DNA of 60,551 nt from Dysgonamonadaceae bacterium (GCA_031254645.1 JAIRUA010000014.1:31353-91903); one strand, 5' to 3'; positions 27,277 to 36,699 are shown, numbered from the stretch's first letter. Notes: generated by a model from the sequence alone, not told the origin. Numbers and translations: made by a program.

Positions 27277-29226
27277 TTATTTCTTCAATGTAATAATAAT
27301 TACACCTTCTTTGCCTTTTTCGCCGTAATGTTCTACTGCTGTTTCGCCTTTCAATACAGATATTGATTCGATATCATCGGACGAAATGGTGGATAAATCA
27401 AAATCCGCATCTTTTATCACACCGTCAATTACATATAGTGGACTTATTCCGTTCCCAATTCTAATATTGGCTGTTTCATTAAAAGAAACAGATGTCCTTA
27501 TGCCTGCTGCTCCTGCTTCCAAGCTATTAATCAATTCATTTCTTCTCATTAGCGACTCTTCATTATGTTCTGTCGAAATGAGTATCACACCATTTTTACC
27601 TTCTTCACCGTAAAGTTCTATTGCAGTTGCATCTTTTAATATACTGATAGATTTTATGTCATCAGGATTTAGTGCTGACAAATCAAAATCTACACCTTTT
27701 ACTACATCGTCAATTACAATCAATGGACGGATAGGATTACCTTCGCTATCGAGAAAGGGGTTATTTGCTCTCGACGTATCTTGTTGCGTTGCATTATTTG
27801 ATGCGGCAACTCCGTACGCAACTACAACAATATCGGAAGGCTCGGCAGCTATTTGGTTCGTTGCCGGTTCATCGCCCTGCAATCTGAATAATACAGATAC
27901 CGTTTGGCGCACAATTACCGTATTGCCATTATGTTCGCCGGGAATCCAATCCGGCATTGCGTTAATTAAACGTTTTACTTCATTGTCCAATTCGATAGAA
28001 ACGCCGTTGAGAATTTCCACATTGGTAATTTTCCCTGTTCTTTGTACGTCAAATTGCGCTATAACACGCCCTTGCATACCGGCTTCCTGTGCAATAACCG
28101 GATAACGTAATCTTTCGGAAAGAAACTTCATTTGCGCTTCTTTTCCGCCGGGAAATTCAGGCATTTTTTCCACAATTCCCCAAACAGAATTTTCGGTTAT
28201 TGGCTGTCCGGCACGTTGGTGAACGTGATATCCTGGAGGAGGAGGTGGTGGTGGCGTATTTCTTTGTTGAATTGCCTGCTGTTCAATGGATGTAACTTCG
28301 ACAACATTTGTACTCTCAACTATCGCCGATACAGACGACGATACGACTTCAGCATTGCTCCACAATACAAGCGTGAGCGTTACCGGAAGGATTAATGCAT
28401 ATTTGATTAATCCCATTTTTTTTGATTCTCTTCGATTCATCATAGTGATTCTTTTTTTTAGTGATGATACATTAAATCTGTTTGTGATTTGAATATTAGG
28501 TGAATATAATGCCAATTCAGTCAAATGATACTGGTATTTTTTTGCGTTAAAACCCGATTTTACCACGTTGTTATCCGCAAGAAATTCGAGATTTTGCCGT
28601 ATTTCGGCTTTCAAAAGCCATGCAAAAGGATTTGCCCAACAGATGATTGTGAGCAATTCGCCCAGCAAGACATCTATGCTGTGCCATTGTCGTACATGTG
28701 TACTTTCGTGCGCCAACACTTCTTTCAATTCACGTTCGCTATGCGAATCGGGATTGATATAGATGGATTTGAAAAATGAAAACGGTGCAATGTCTTTCGA
28801 TAAAATTCTGACAAAAGCATTGTGTATGAACGCTCTTCGACTTCTTTTTCGCCAAAGTAAAATAGAGAAAAGTTGCACAAAAAATCGCAACAGAAAAATC
28901 GTACTTACACCGATGTAAACAACAGATAAAATTTGTTGCCACGTGAGCGGATTAGTGGTTATCACTGTCTCCATTTCGTGAAAAACGATAAATTCGGACA
29001 TCATTATCGGTGTCCATTCGGCAATGAAAACCTGTATCGGCTCTCGACTTTCGAGCCAACCCGACAGCGAAATAAACGGATACAACGCCGAAATCACGAT
29101 TGTCGAAATCAAATAAACGCGCCGACCCACCCAAAACGTATCCCGATAAAATACGACTCGAAACAGAATGTAAAACACCGCCAAAGCGACATTTACTTTC
29201 AGGAAATAGGTGAAAAATTCATTCAT
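27277..29226 (-). CDS. BlaR1-type M56 peptidase fused to TonB-C and two plug-like modules
   Basis: 649-residue inner-membrane protein with three to four N-terminal helices. The zinc peptidase motif HESTH (His173, Glu174, His177) lies in LAHESTHVRQWHS, as in BlaR1/MecR1. A further helix (~278-295) leads to a Pro-rich stretch (P7, ~330) and a TonB C-terminal-like domain (~355-460, EMPEFPGGKEAQMKFL-type start and YPVIAQEAGMQGRVIAQFDV). Two tandem copies of a TonB-receptor plug motif follow: DDIKSISILKDATAIELYGE and DDIESISVLKGETAVEHYGE. It is downstream of the BlaI-like repressor gene, suggesting a sensor that cleaves the repressor after an envelope signal. Confidence 0.88.
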   Translation of the reverse strand: MNEFFTYFLKVNVALAVFYILFRVVFYRDTFWVGRRVYLISTIVISALYPFISLSGWLESREPIQVFIAEWTPIMMSEFIVFHEMETVITTNPLTWQQILSVVYIGVSTIFLLRFFVQLFSILLWRKRSRRAFIHNAFVRILSKDIAPFSFFKSIYINPDSHSERELKEVLAHESTHVRQWHSIDVLLGELLTIICWANPFAWLLKAEIRQNLEFLADNNVVKSGFNAKKYQYHLTELALYSPNIQITNRFNVSSLKKRITMMNRRESKKMGLIKYALILPVTLTLVLWSNAEVVSSSVSAIVESTNVVEVTSIEQQAIQQRNTPPPPPPPGYHVHQRAGQPITENSVWGIVEKMPEFPGGKEAQMKFLSERLRYPVIAQEAGMQGRVIAQFDVQRTGKITNVEILNGVSIELDNEVKRLINAMPDWIPGEHNGNTVIVRQTVSVLFRLQGDEPATNQIAAEPSDIVVVAYGVAASNNATQQDTSRANNPFLDSEGNPIRPLIVIDDVVKGVDFDLSALNPDDIKSISILKDATAIELYGEEGKNGVILISTEHNEESLMRRNELINSLEAGAAGIRTSVSFNETANIRIGNGISPLYVIDGVIKDADFDLSTISSDDIESISVLKGETAVEHYGEKGKEGVIIITLKK

Positions 29227-29294
29227 ACGATTATTTTATTTTTTCTTTATGGTGTATGCAACTCGCGATAATAATATTCCCAATCGTGATATTT

Positions 29295-29666
29295 TCACTT
29301 GCTCGTTTCATCGCCTTCTTCAATTAATTTGATGATTTCTTGTAATTCCTTTGCCGAAATTTTCTGCTTTTTTGCAAAAAAACTAACCATTTCTGCATAT
29401 GAATTTTCGAAATAGTTGCTCACAATGCCCGACATAAATTTCGTTTTATACTCGTTTTCGCTAATCAACGGCGTGTATCGGTAGGTATTTCCGAAAAGCT
29501 CGCCGGCTACATAGCCTTTGCGCTCCAAATTTTTGATAGTAGATGCTACCGTTGTATAAGGCGGATGCGGCTCTTCCATTGCATTGATGAAATTTTTGAG
29601 AATGCCGTTTCCTTGCTGCCAAATGATTAACATCAATTCTTCTTCTTGTGGGGTCAATTTTTCCAT
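29295..29666 (-). CDS. BlaI/MecI/CopY-family transcriptional repressor
   Basis: 123-residue winged-helix repressor (LTPQEEELMLIIWQQGNGILKNFI; HPPYTTVASTIKNLERKGYV as the recognition region) with a C-terminal dimerisation helix (FFAKKQKISAKELQEIIKLIEE). In this family the protein is inactivated by proteolysis through the partner M56 sensor, whose gene follows 68 bp downstream. A perfect palindrome CGTATTAATACG just upstream is the obvious autoregulatory site. The regulated genes other than this pair are unknown; no beta-lactamase is adjacent. Confidence 0.93.
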   Translation of the reverse strand: MEKLTPQEEELMLIIWQQGNGILKNFINAMEEPHPPYTTVASTIKNLERKGYVAGELFGNTYRYTPLISENEYKTKFMSGIVSNYFENSYAEMVSFFAKKQKISAKELQEIIKLIEEGDETSK

Positions 29667-29710
29667 ATTTGATTGAGTTGTTTTTAAGTGAATGAAAACT
29701 TTTAATTATT

Positions 29711-29739
29711 CGTATTAATACGATTTGTTCGCAAATATA
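29711..29739 (-). promoter_or_regulatory. blaI-like promoter with palindromic operator
   Basis: Minus-strand -7 box TATATTTG (29732-29739), then the perfect 12-bp palindrome CGTATTAATACG (29711-29722) starting 9 bp downstream of the box, so it sits over or just beyond the expected transcription start. That position fits a repressor operator. Confidence 0.6.
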
Positions 29740-29863
29740 CGACAGATTCGTAACGCAACAATACAGAAATGGTTCTTTATAAATATTTAACAGCAAATTT
29801 AACATTATACGATTGAAGTCTTCTAAAGTTTAAGTCTCTACTCGAAAATCAAAAATACTTTCG

Positions 29864-29871
29864 TATCTTTG
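29864..29871 (+). promoter_or_regulatory. -7 box of the threonine aldolase gene
   Basis: TATCTTTG on the plus strand, 28 bp upstream of the start at 29900. Confidence 0.65.
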
Positions 29872-29899
29872 CATTCACATTAAAATGATATAATTTATT

Positions 29900-30922
29900 A
29901 TGCGAAGTTTCGGAAGCGACAACAATTCCGGCGTTCATCCGCGCATTATGCAAGCGATAGCGGAAGCCAATATCAATCATAGTATTGCGTATGGCGATGA
30001 CGATTGGACAAAAAAAGCTACAACTATTGTACGTGATTTACTTGGCAGCACTGCCGAACCATATTTTGTATTCAACGGCACGGGAGCTAATGTTATCGGT
30101 TTGCAAGCCTGCACATTGCCATTCCACAGCATCATTTGTGCATCTACGGCGCATATTGCGGTGGACGAGTGCGGTGCACCCGTAAAATATGTGGGTTGCG
30201 CCATCAAAGAAATCGCCACACCCGACGGAAAGCTTACACCCGAATTGGTACGTCCGCAACTACACGGATTTGGTTTTGAGCACCATTCGCAACCGAAGGT
30301 AATTGCCATTTCGCAAACTACCGAATTGGGAACGGCATACACACCCGACGAAGTACGTGCTTTGGCAAATTTGGCACACGAGCACAATATGTATCTTTTT
30401 GTTGACGGAACACGTATTGCCAACGCTTGCGCTTTTTTGGGCACATCGCTCAAAGAGTTGACGGTAGATTGCGGCGTAGATATTTTTACATTGGGCGGCA
30501 CGAAAAACGGTTTGATGTTTGGCGAAATACTTGTACCATTACGCCCGGAATTGGCAGAAAACATCAAATATTATCGCAAGCAAACCACGCAATTAAGTTC
30601 GAAAATGCGTTATATTTCGGCGCAATTTATCGCCTATTTGAGCGAAAATATTTGGTTGGAAAATGCTCGAAAATCAAACGCTTCGGCGCAATATTTGGCG
30701 ACAGAAATGGCAAAAATTGACGGAATATGTATTACACAGAAAGTAGAATCAAACGCTGTTTTCTTTATTCTTCCAAAAACGATAACCGATAGACTTCGCG
30801 AACGATATTTCTTCTACGATTGGGATATTTCACGCAACGAAATGCGTCTCGTTTGTTCGTGGGATACTACCGAAGAGGATATCAGCGGATTTATTGACTA
30901 TTTAAGTTCGATAGTTTTATAG
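29900..30922 (+). CDS. Low-specificity L-threonine aldolase-like PLP enzyme
   Basis: PLP-dependent lyase of the beta-eliminating lyase/threonine aldolase group (threonine to glycine and acetaldehyde), 340 residues. Motifs: FGSDNNSGVHPRIMQAI at the N-terminus, FVFNGTGANVIGL, FVDGTRIANAC with the PLP-binding Asp, and the Schiff-base Lys in TLGGTKNGLMFGE. The C-terminal small domain ends in RLVCSWDTTEEDI. The stop lies inside the left arm of a TAGTTTATAG-word palindrome. Confidence 0.92.
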   Translation: MRSFGSDNNSGVHPRIMQAIAEANINHSIAYGDDDWTKKATTIVRDLLGSTAEPYFVFNGTGANVIGLQACTLPFHSIICASTAHIAVDECGAPVKYVGCAIKEIATPDGKLTPELVRPQLHGFGFEHHSQPKVIAISQTTELGTAYTPDEVRALANLAHEHNMYLFVDGTRIANACAFLGTSLKELTVDCGVDIFTLGGTKNGLMFGEILVPLRPELAENIKYYRKQTTQLSSKMRYISAQFIAYLSENIWLENARKSNASAQYLATEMAKIDGICITQKVESNAVFFILPKTITDRLRERYFFYDWDISRNEMRLVCSWDTTEEDISGFIDYLSSIVL

Positions 30923-30970
30923 TTTATAGTTTTATAGCTGCAAACTATCCGCTATAAAACTATAAACTAT
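30919..30970. repeat. TAGTTTATAGTTTTATAG-word palindrome
   Basis: Arms 30919-30938 and 30951-30970 are perfect over 20 bp, with further copies of the words on both sides. The left arm contains the TAG stop of the aldolase gene. Same word family as 35611-35690 and 51981-52062. Confidence 0.88.
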
Positions 30971-30999
30971 CGAACTATAAACTATAAAATTTAAAAAAA

Positions 31000-31563
31000 A
31001 TGCTTGATTTTTTAGACCAATATCCTTATTTATTACCCGTTTTCATATTTTTCGGGCGTTTGTTCGATGTAACACTCGGTACGCTACGTGTCATTTTTGT
31101 GTCGAAAGGCGAAAAAAACAAAGCACCTATTATCGGTTTTTTTGAAGTATTAATTTGGATTATCATCATTTCCCAAATATTCTCTCGTGCCAACGACTGG
31201 ATTGCTTATCTTTCCTTCGCTGCCGGATATGCATCGGGAAGCTATGTGGGTATTTTGATTGAAAATCGCATCGCTTTCGGGGTGGTTTTGTGTAGAATTT
31301 ATACGCAAAAAAACGGAATGGAACTTGTACAGAGTCTCAACAGAATGAATTTTGGTGCCACAATGACGCGCGGCGAAGGATCTCAAAATGAAGTGCATAT
31401 CATAGAAACCGTTATCAATCGAAAACAATTGAGACTGCTCGAACAATTACTAACCGAATTTGACCCCAATATTTTCTATGTAGTGGAAGATGTGCGAACA
31501 AAGCAAAACGGTATTTTCGCGAAAAAGAAATCCTTTTTGTCGCTATGGCGAATAGGAAAATGA
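31000..31563 (+). CDS. DUF5698/DUF2179 membrane protein (UPF0316-like)
   Basis: 187-residue protein with three N-terminal membrane helices (~8-80; LPVFIFFGRLFDVTLGTLRVI, GFFEVLIWIIIISQIF, AAGYASGSYVGILIE) and a cytoplasmic DUF2179 domain (~105-170). This matches the DUF5698-DUF2179 architecture, whose function is unknown though DUF2179 resembles small ligand-binding domains. It follows the threonine aldolase gene across a palindrome and is followed by a strong terminator. Confidence 0.85.
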   Translation: MLDFLDQYPYLLPVFIFFGRLFDVTLGTLRVIFVSKGEKNKAPIIGFFEVLIWIIIISQIFSRANDWIAYLSFAAGYASGSYVGILIENRIAFGVVLCRIYTQKNGMELVQSLNRMNFGATMTRGEGSQNEVHIIETVINRKQLRLLEQLLTEFDPNIFYVVEDVRTKQNGIFAKKKSFLSLWRIGK

Positions 31564-31585
31564 CGGACAAAAGATAAGACAAAGA

Positions 31586-31625
31586 AATCCCTAACAGAGT
31601 TTGAAGTTTCTGTTAGGGATTTTTT
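31586..31625 (+). terminator. Terminator of the DUF2179 gene
   Basis: 13-bp stem AATCCCTAACAGA/TCTGTTAGGGATT with a 10-nt loop and a T6 run at 31620-31625. Confidence 0.92.
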
Positions 31626-31689
31626 ATTAAGCAAAAGCCTTACTACAACTTTCTCGTTCCTGTTAATCACAGCATCCGTATAAAATTAA

Positions 31690-31710
31690 GAGTCGAACAG
31701 TGTTCGACTC
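31690..31710 (-). terminator. Terminator of the galM-MFS operon
   Basis: Hairpin GAGTCGAACA/TGTTCGACTC, followed on the minus strand by TTAATTTTA, 34 bp after the MFS gene stop. The plus strand also ends in a T-run, so it may act both ways. Confidence 0.75.
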
Positions 31711-31743
31711 TCAATTTTTCAACTTTCAATTAATTAGTGAATA

Positions 31744-32997
31744 CTATACAGGAATATTTTTGTTCACATTTTTGCTACCAACTAATGCATAATATAGCAA
31801 ATATACAAAACCTGCCAACATTACGAAGTAGCTTAATTGATAACCAATAACTTCTGCTACCCAACCTTGAACAGCCGGAAGAATACCGCCACCGCAAACC
31901 ATTACCATAAAAAGCCCTGATGCTACAGCAATATATTTTCCAAGACCTTCAACTGCCAAGTTGTAGATACCACCCCACATAATCGAAGTAGATAGACCTA
32001 CTAACACAAGAAGCACCGCATTGATTGGCACAGCAACATCAACAAAAGGTATTGTTACTTGGTTGCTTGCCGGTATAATAATAGCCAACAAAACAAGAAC
32101 AACAGCAAGAGCCGAACCAGCAGTTAACATCGTTTTGCTCGATACTTTACCGCCAATAGATGCACCAATCAAACGCCCTACAAGCATTAAAAACCAGTAA
32201 ATACCAGCTACGACTCCAGCGGTAGCCGGTCCATATTCGGGTAAACTTGAAAGCCAGAACATCAATATTCCGGGTGTACCAACTTCAACACCTACATATA
32301 CAAAAATACCGACAGCACCTAATACAAAGTGACGAAATTTTAGTGCACCTTTCATCAGTTTTCCAATAGGCTCTGACGCACTTTCTGCGTGAGGCTCAGG
32401 AATACTAACTGACCATAGCAAGAAGAAAAGAACAGCAAAAATTCCCATTGCTGCATACATCAACGGGAATATGTTGGAAATGCTCGCTTTAGCCACTTCA
32501 CCAATCAAAACTCCTACAACCATAGGTGTTATTGTACCCATAACGGAATTGAAAGAACCTCCAATTTGAATCAATTGGTTACCTTTGTTTCCACCACCGC
32601 CAAGCGTGTTCAACATAGGATTCACTACGGTGTTGAGCAATGTCATAGAAAAACCGGCAACGAAAGCACCAAGTAGGTAAACATAAAAAGCAGATTGTCC
32701 GTCTACGTGTCCGGCTGCAAACTGAATCAGCAAGCCGATAAATCCAACTGCAATAGCAAGTAGTGCCGTTTTTTTGTAGCCAATTTTTTGCAACAAAATA
32801 CCGCCAGGAATACCCATAACGGCATAAGCGATAAAGTTAGCCATATTCCCTAACATACCCGCACCTGCGCCAAGTTCAAACTGATTCATCAACACAACAC
32901 CCATTGGTGCTGCGAGGTTCGTTACCATTGAGATCATTCCAAAAAGGAGGATCATCATAAAAATTGGCAAAGCATAATTTTTCTTTGTCTGTGTCAT
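31744..32997 (-). CDS. Sugar MFS transporter (FucP/GluP-like)
   Basis: 12-helix major facilitator of 417 residues, in the fucose/glucose-galactose:H+ symporter group. Features: a first helix region FMMILLFGMISMVTNLAAPM, GIPGGILLQKIGYKKTALL between helices 2 and 3, and VVNPMLNTLGGGGNKGNQLIQIGGSFNSVMG, typical of this group. It follows galM by 38 bp in the same direction, which supports a hexose (glucose or galactose) substrate. Confidence 0.88.
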   Translation of the reverse strand: MTQTKKNYALPIFMMILLFGMISMVTNLAAPMGVVLMNQFELGAGAGMLGNMANFIAYAVMGIPGGILLQKIGYKKTALLAIAVGFIGLLIQFAAGHVDGQSAFYVYLLGAFVAGFSMTLLNTVVNPMLNTLGGGGNKGNQLIQIGGSFNSVMGTITPMVVGVLIGEVAKASISNIFPLMYAAMGIFAVLFFLLWSVSIPEPHAESASEPIGKLMKGALKFRHFVLGAVGIFVYVGVEVGTPGILMFWLSSLPEYGPATAGVVAGIYWFLMLVGRLIGASIGGKVSSKTMLTAGSALAVVLVLLAIIIPASNQVTIPFVDVAVPINAVLLVLVGLSTSIMWGGIYNLAVEGLGKYIAVASGLFMVMVCGGGILPAVQGWVAEVIGYQLSYFVMLAGFVYLLYYALVGSKNVNKNIPV

Positions 32998-33035
32998 AAT
33001 TTTACTTTTTGTTTGAATAATGATTTTATTTTAAG

Positions 33036-34106
33036 TTATTTATTAAACTCGAATATTGTTTTACTTTCAAACTGTTCACCCCCTCGAAGAATGACGGTGG
33101 GGTATTCCGGTCTGTTGATGCTATCCGGATAATGTTGGGTTTCTAAACAAAATGCGGAACGCATCGGATAATGCTTGCCTTCCTTAGCTACAAAATTGCC
33201 TGTCATCCAGTTTCCGGTATAAAGTTGTACACCCGGTTCGGTGGTATAAACTTTCATCATAATGCCTGTTTTCGGCGATGTTACTTCGGCGCACAAAGAT
33301 AATTCGTTTTCTTGTTTATTCAAAATATAAGTATGGTCATATCCTTTTCCGAAGTGTAATTGTTGAAAATCATTGTCAATTCTCGCTCCAATTTCGTACG
33401 GTGTGCGGAAATCCATCGGTGTACCTTTCACTTCTTCGGGTTTTCCGTAAGGAATTGCCGTTTCGTCGGTGGGCAGATAGGTATTTGCGTGGATTGTCAG
33501 CAAATGATCACCAATATATAGATCGCCTGCACCGGATAGATTAAAATAAGAATGGTTGGTAAGATTGATAATTGTGTCAAAATCTGTTGTTGCTTTGTAT
33601 TCGATTTCCAACGCATTATCTTCTGTGAGTGTATATGTAACGGTTACTTCAAGATTGCCCGGATAGCCTTCTTCGCCGTCCGGCGACAAATAATACAGTT
33701 CGATACTGCTGTCCGAAACGTTTTTCACGTCCCAAACTATGGCATTGAAGCCCTTTATTCCTCCGTGTAGGGTATTGGGTCCATTATTGATAGCAAGCCT
33801 ATAGTGGTTGCCATTTAACATAAAATTTCCTTTAGCGATGCGATTGGCTACCCTACCGCACACTGCACCAAAATATGGTTCTTCCGACGATAGATATTCT
33901 TCGATAGTTGAATGCCCTAAAACCACATCAATCAGTTTGCCGTTTTTGTCCGGAACCAATAGCGATACAATTTTTGCGCCATAGTTTGTTACGGCAATTT
34001 CGCTTCCTGCTCTATTCGTGAGTATATATAATCCGACTTGCTTGTTATCTACCATTTTATCGAATGACTCGACAAATAAACCTGATTTCGTGTGTAAATT
34101 ATCCAT
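33036..34106 (-). CDS. galM: Galactose mutarotase (aldose 1-epimerase) GalM
   Basis: Interconverts alpha and beta anomers of aldohexoses. 356 residues with the catalytic residues in the usual places: NRIAKGNF, NGPNTLHGG, the catalytic His in NLTNHSYFNLSG, and the catalytic Glu in CLETQHYPDS. Also GYDHTYIL. No signal peptide, so it is cytoplasmic. It is first in an operon with a sugar MFS transporter. Confidence 0.95.
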   Translation of the reverse strand: MDNLHTKSGLFVESFDKMVDNKQVGLYILTNRAGSEIAVTNYGAKIVSLLVPDKNGKLIDVVLGHSTIEEYLSSEEPYFGAVCGRVANRIAKGNFMLNGNHYRLAINNGPNTLHGGIKGFNAIVWDVKNVSDSSIELYYLSPDGEEGYPGNLEVTVTYTLTEDNALEIEYKATTDFDTIINLTNHSYFNLSGAGDLYIGDHLLTIHANTYLPTDETAIPYGKPEEVKGTPMDFRTPYEIGARIDNDFQQLHFGKGYDHTYILNKQENELSLCAEVTSPKTGIMMKVYTTEPGVQLYTGNWMTGNFVAKEGKHYPMRSAFCLETQHYPDSINRPEYPTVILRGGEQFESKTIFEFNK

Positions 34107-34292
34107 TATAATTTTCTTTTAGGCTTTGGATGTAAGTCAGACTTTCTAAAACCGGCGTAAAATTAGTGCTGTTTTCTTAAATATCATAATAAAACTATAT
34201 GTTGTATAACATAAAATAGAATGAGAGAAATGTCATTTTTTTATTTATATATTAGTCTCTATTTTCTTTTCCACTTTCCTGATTTACAAACA

Positions 34293-35603
34293 TCAATCCA
34301 TTACTTCATCAAAGTTTTTGATGATTTTCTTTACCAAAACTTTATCCGCTCTATTTCCATCTACATCTACAATTTCGAAAGATAAGTTTTCAAACGTAAA
34401 CTTATCACCCACGCTTGGAATTTTGTTGATGCGAGCAAACACAAATCCGGCAACAGTAGAATAATCTATTTCATCAAAATCTACTACAAAATCTTCATCT
34501 ATTTGCGATAAAATTTCAACCGGAGCTTCACCGCTTACAAGCGCGGATTTGTCTTCCCTGAAGAAAATGAGCGGCTCTGCGGTAGTTTCCGTTTCTTCGG
34601 GGATTGCTCCAACGAGGTGTTCGATAATGTCGTGCATTGTGATTATTCCGTCGATACTGCCATATTCATCTACCACTACTGCCATAAATTTATGGCTCTT
34701 TTTCAATCGTTCAAGCACCTTTTGTGCGCTTAGCGTGTTGGGAATAATGAGTGGTTCGACAATCAAGTCATCTATCGCGAATGTTTTTTTGCTATTTAGT
34801 CGCAACAGAAAATCGCGCATCGAAATCGTCCCGATAAAATCATCAATTCGTTTTTTACACGCGAGAATTTTACTGTGTCGTGTATGCAACAGATCGTGTA
34901 TGATTTCTTCACGACTTTTGTCAATGTCTACCCATTCTATATCGGTACGATGCGTCATTAAATGAATGGCTCGTTTGTCGGAAAAATAGAATACCTGTTC
35001 GTGAATAACATTTTCTTCTGCGTTGATAACACCTTCATTTGAAGCAGTTTTTAACATTGCTCGAATTTCCATTTCGGATACTACTTCATTGTTTGGTTTC
35101 AATCCGATTAGTTTAATAATCAGATTCGTGCTGAAAATCAATAATTTTACAAACGGATAAAAAATAATACTTACTATGTAAATGGGACGAGAAGCGGAAA
35201 TCGCCATTTTATTTGCACTATTCAACGCAATGGTTTTGGGCACTAATTCCCCAATTACAATAGAAGCGTAAGTGATGATAACCACCACAACAATCATCGA
35301 AATCGAATCTGCAAAAGGTGCTGTAAAATTGATTTGGCGGAAAACGGGCGCGAGATATTCGGCAAAAACTTGTCCGCCGTATGCACCATTGATAATCCCA
35401 ATTAATGTGGTTCCCACCTGAGCGGACGACAATAAGACTCCCGGCTCCGATTGCAATTTCAATGCACGGTCAGCTCCTTTGCTTCCATTTTTCCGTTCAA
35501 ATTCCAATTTCGTTTTTTTTGCCGATACAATGGCAATTTCCGAAAGAGAAAAAAAACCGCTGAAAAGAAGAAGTATGAATATGATGAGAATGTCAAGCCA
35601 CAT
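34293..35603 (-). CDS. CNNM/CBS/CorC-domain membrane protein (hemolysin family)
   Basis: 436 residues. The N-terminal DUF21/CNNM membrane domain has about four helices (~1-140; IFILLLFSGFFSLSEIAIVSAKK at the start, IVIGELVPKTIAL near 120). It is followed by a pair of CBS domains (~205-330) and a C-terminal CorC/HlyC domain (~345-430, STVAGFVFARINKIPSVGDKF). Such proteins are linked to Mg2+/Co2+ efflux; the hemolysin name is historical. It follows the nucleotidyltransferase gene across a palindrome. Confidence 0.92.
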   Translation of the reverse strand: MWLDILIIFILLLFSGFFSLSEIAIVSAKKTKLEFERKNGSKGADRALKLQSEPGVLLSSAQVGTTLIGIINGAYGGQVFAEYLAPVFRQINFTAPFADSISMIVVVVIITYASIVIGELVPKTIALNSANKMAISASRPIYIVSIIFYPFVKLLIFSTNLIIKLIGLKPNNEVVSEMEIRAMLKTASNEGVINAEENVIHEQVFYFSDKRAIHLMTHRTDIEWVDIDKSREEIIHDLLHTRHSKILACKKRIDDFIGTISMRDFLLRLNSKKTFAIDDLIVEPLIIPNTLSAQKVLERLKKSHKFMAVVVDEYGSIDGIITMHDIIEHLVGAIPEETETTAEPLIFFREDKSALVSGEAPVEILSQIDEDFVVDFDEIDYSTVAGFVFARINKIPSVGDKFTFENLSFEIVDVDGNRADKVLVKKIIKNFDEVMD

Positions 35604-35610
35604 TGTTAGT

Positions 35611-35690
35611 TAATAGTTTGATAGTTTATAGTTTTATAGCGGATAGTTGACAGCTATTAAAACTGTCGAACTATAAAACTATAAAACTAA
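35611..35690. repeat. TAGTTTATAG-word palindrome
   Basis: TAGTTTATAGTTTTATAG words at ~35611-35640 face CTATAAAACTATAAAACT words at ~35670-35688, with an inner TTGACAGCT/ACTGTCGAA segment. Imperfect but same words as 30919-30970. It lies directly downstream of the nucleotidyltransferase stop. Confidence 0.75.
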
Positions 35691-35691
35691 T

Positions 35692-36597
35692 TTACCAGAG
35701 CGGCGAAGGATAAATATGGTTATTCACCAGTTGTTGCAATTTCCCAACGACTTCCGGTCGGTCTTCGGCGTATGTTACACCAAACCACTTGGAAGGTGTG
35801 TCTAATACTTTTACTGTTACAATATCGTTCACAATTAGATGATTGACTAATAATGGAATGAAATATTCAGCTTTGAGGTTGTTTTCATTATTCTTGAGAA
35901 ATTCCACAAACAAATCGTCCGAGTATTTGAAATAATCGGGTGTAAATCCCCACATATTCATCGAAACAGGCGTATTTTCGTCGATAGTAATCCATTCGTC
36001 GTTTTCGTCTTTGTAAGCTACCTGACCATTGTCTAAACGTTTCACTTGTGTGCGCTCAACGACGCCTGTGAGGTTATCTTTTTCGTTGGTTTCGCATACG
36101 CCGCGCGCCACTGTTCCGCTGTCGCTTAATGTGTTACCAACACGATACCCCACCATACAATAACTATTTTCAGTATTTTGTAAACTCGAAAGAAAATCGG
36201 CAAGCACTTTGAAACTTTCACGACCGTAGAAATCGTCAGCATTGATCACTGCAAAAGGTTCATTGATTACGCTTCTTCCCATCATTACGGCGTGATTTGT
36301 GCCCCACGGTTTTTCGCGACCTTCGGGTACAGAAAATCCTTCGGGTAGTGCGTCTAACTCTTGAAATACTAATTCTACGGGAATTTTCGCCTCATATTTT
36401 TTTACTATTTTCTCTCTAAAATCAGCTTCAAACATACGACGAATCACAAAAATTACTTTCCCGAATCCGGCGTTTATTGCATCATAAATGGAATAATCCA
36501 TAATGGTTTCGCCATTTGGTCCTACGCCGTCTAATTGTTTCAATCCGCCATAGCGGCTTCCCATTCCGGCTGCTAATACAAATAATGTTGGTTTCAT
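35692..36597 (-). CDS. NDP-sugar nucleotidyltransferase family protein
   Basis: 301-residue nucleotidyltransferase of the sugar-1-phosphate family. The signature loop LAAGMGSRYGGLKQLDGVGP at the N-terminus binds NTP and metal, followed by FAVINADDFYG with the metal-binding Asp. No second domain is present. Sugar specificity cannot be read. It shares a divergent promoter region with arfB; the -7 box on its strand is at 36630-36637. Confidence 0.85.
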   Translation of the reverse strand: MKPTLFVLAAGMGSRYGGLKQLDGVGPNGETIMDYSIYDAINAGFGKVIFVIRRMFEADFREKIVKKYEAKIPVELVFQELDALPEGFSVPEGREKPWGTNHAVMMGRSVINEPFAVINADDFYGRESFKVLADFLSSLQNTENSYCMVGYRVGNTLSDSGTVARGVCETNEKDNLTGVVERTQVKRLDNGQVAYKDENDEWITIDENTPVSMNMWGFTPDYFKYSDDLFVEFLKNNENNLKAEYFIPLLVNHLIVNDIVTVKVLDTPSKWFGVTYAEDRPEVVGKLQQLVNNHIYPSPLW

Positions 36598-36627
36598 TCT
36601 ATTATTTCTTTCTTATAAGATTCTTTC

Positions 36628-36649
36628 CACAAAAATAGATATTTTTGTG
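36628..36649. promoter_or_regulatory. Back-to-back divergent -7 boxes in a 22-bp palindrome
   Basis: Minus TATTTTTG (36630-36637) and plus TATTTTTG (36640-36647) face away from each other around a central GA, inside a perfect 10-bp-arm palindrome. They would start transcription of the nucleotidyltransferase gene (minus) and arfB (plus). Confidence 0.6.
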
Positions 36650-36691
36650 TCAATAAACACTATTAATGTATGAAATCTTTCTACAAAAACG

Positions 36692-36699
36692 TACCTTTG
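36692..36699 (+). promoter_or_regulatory. Second -7 box before arfB
   Basis: TACCTTTG, a perfect TAnnTTTG match 21 bp before the ATG at 36721. Transcripts from here would exclude the upstream in-frame ATG at 36670. Confidence 0.5.
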
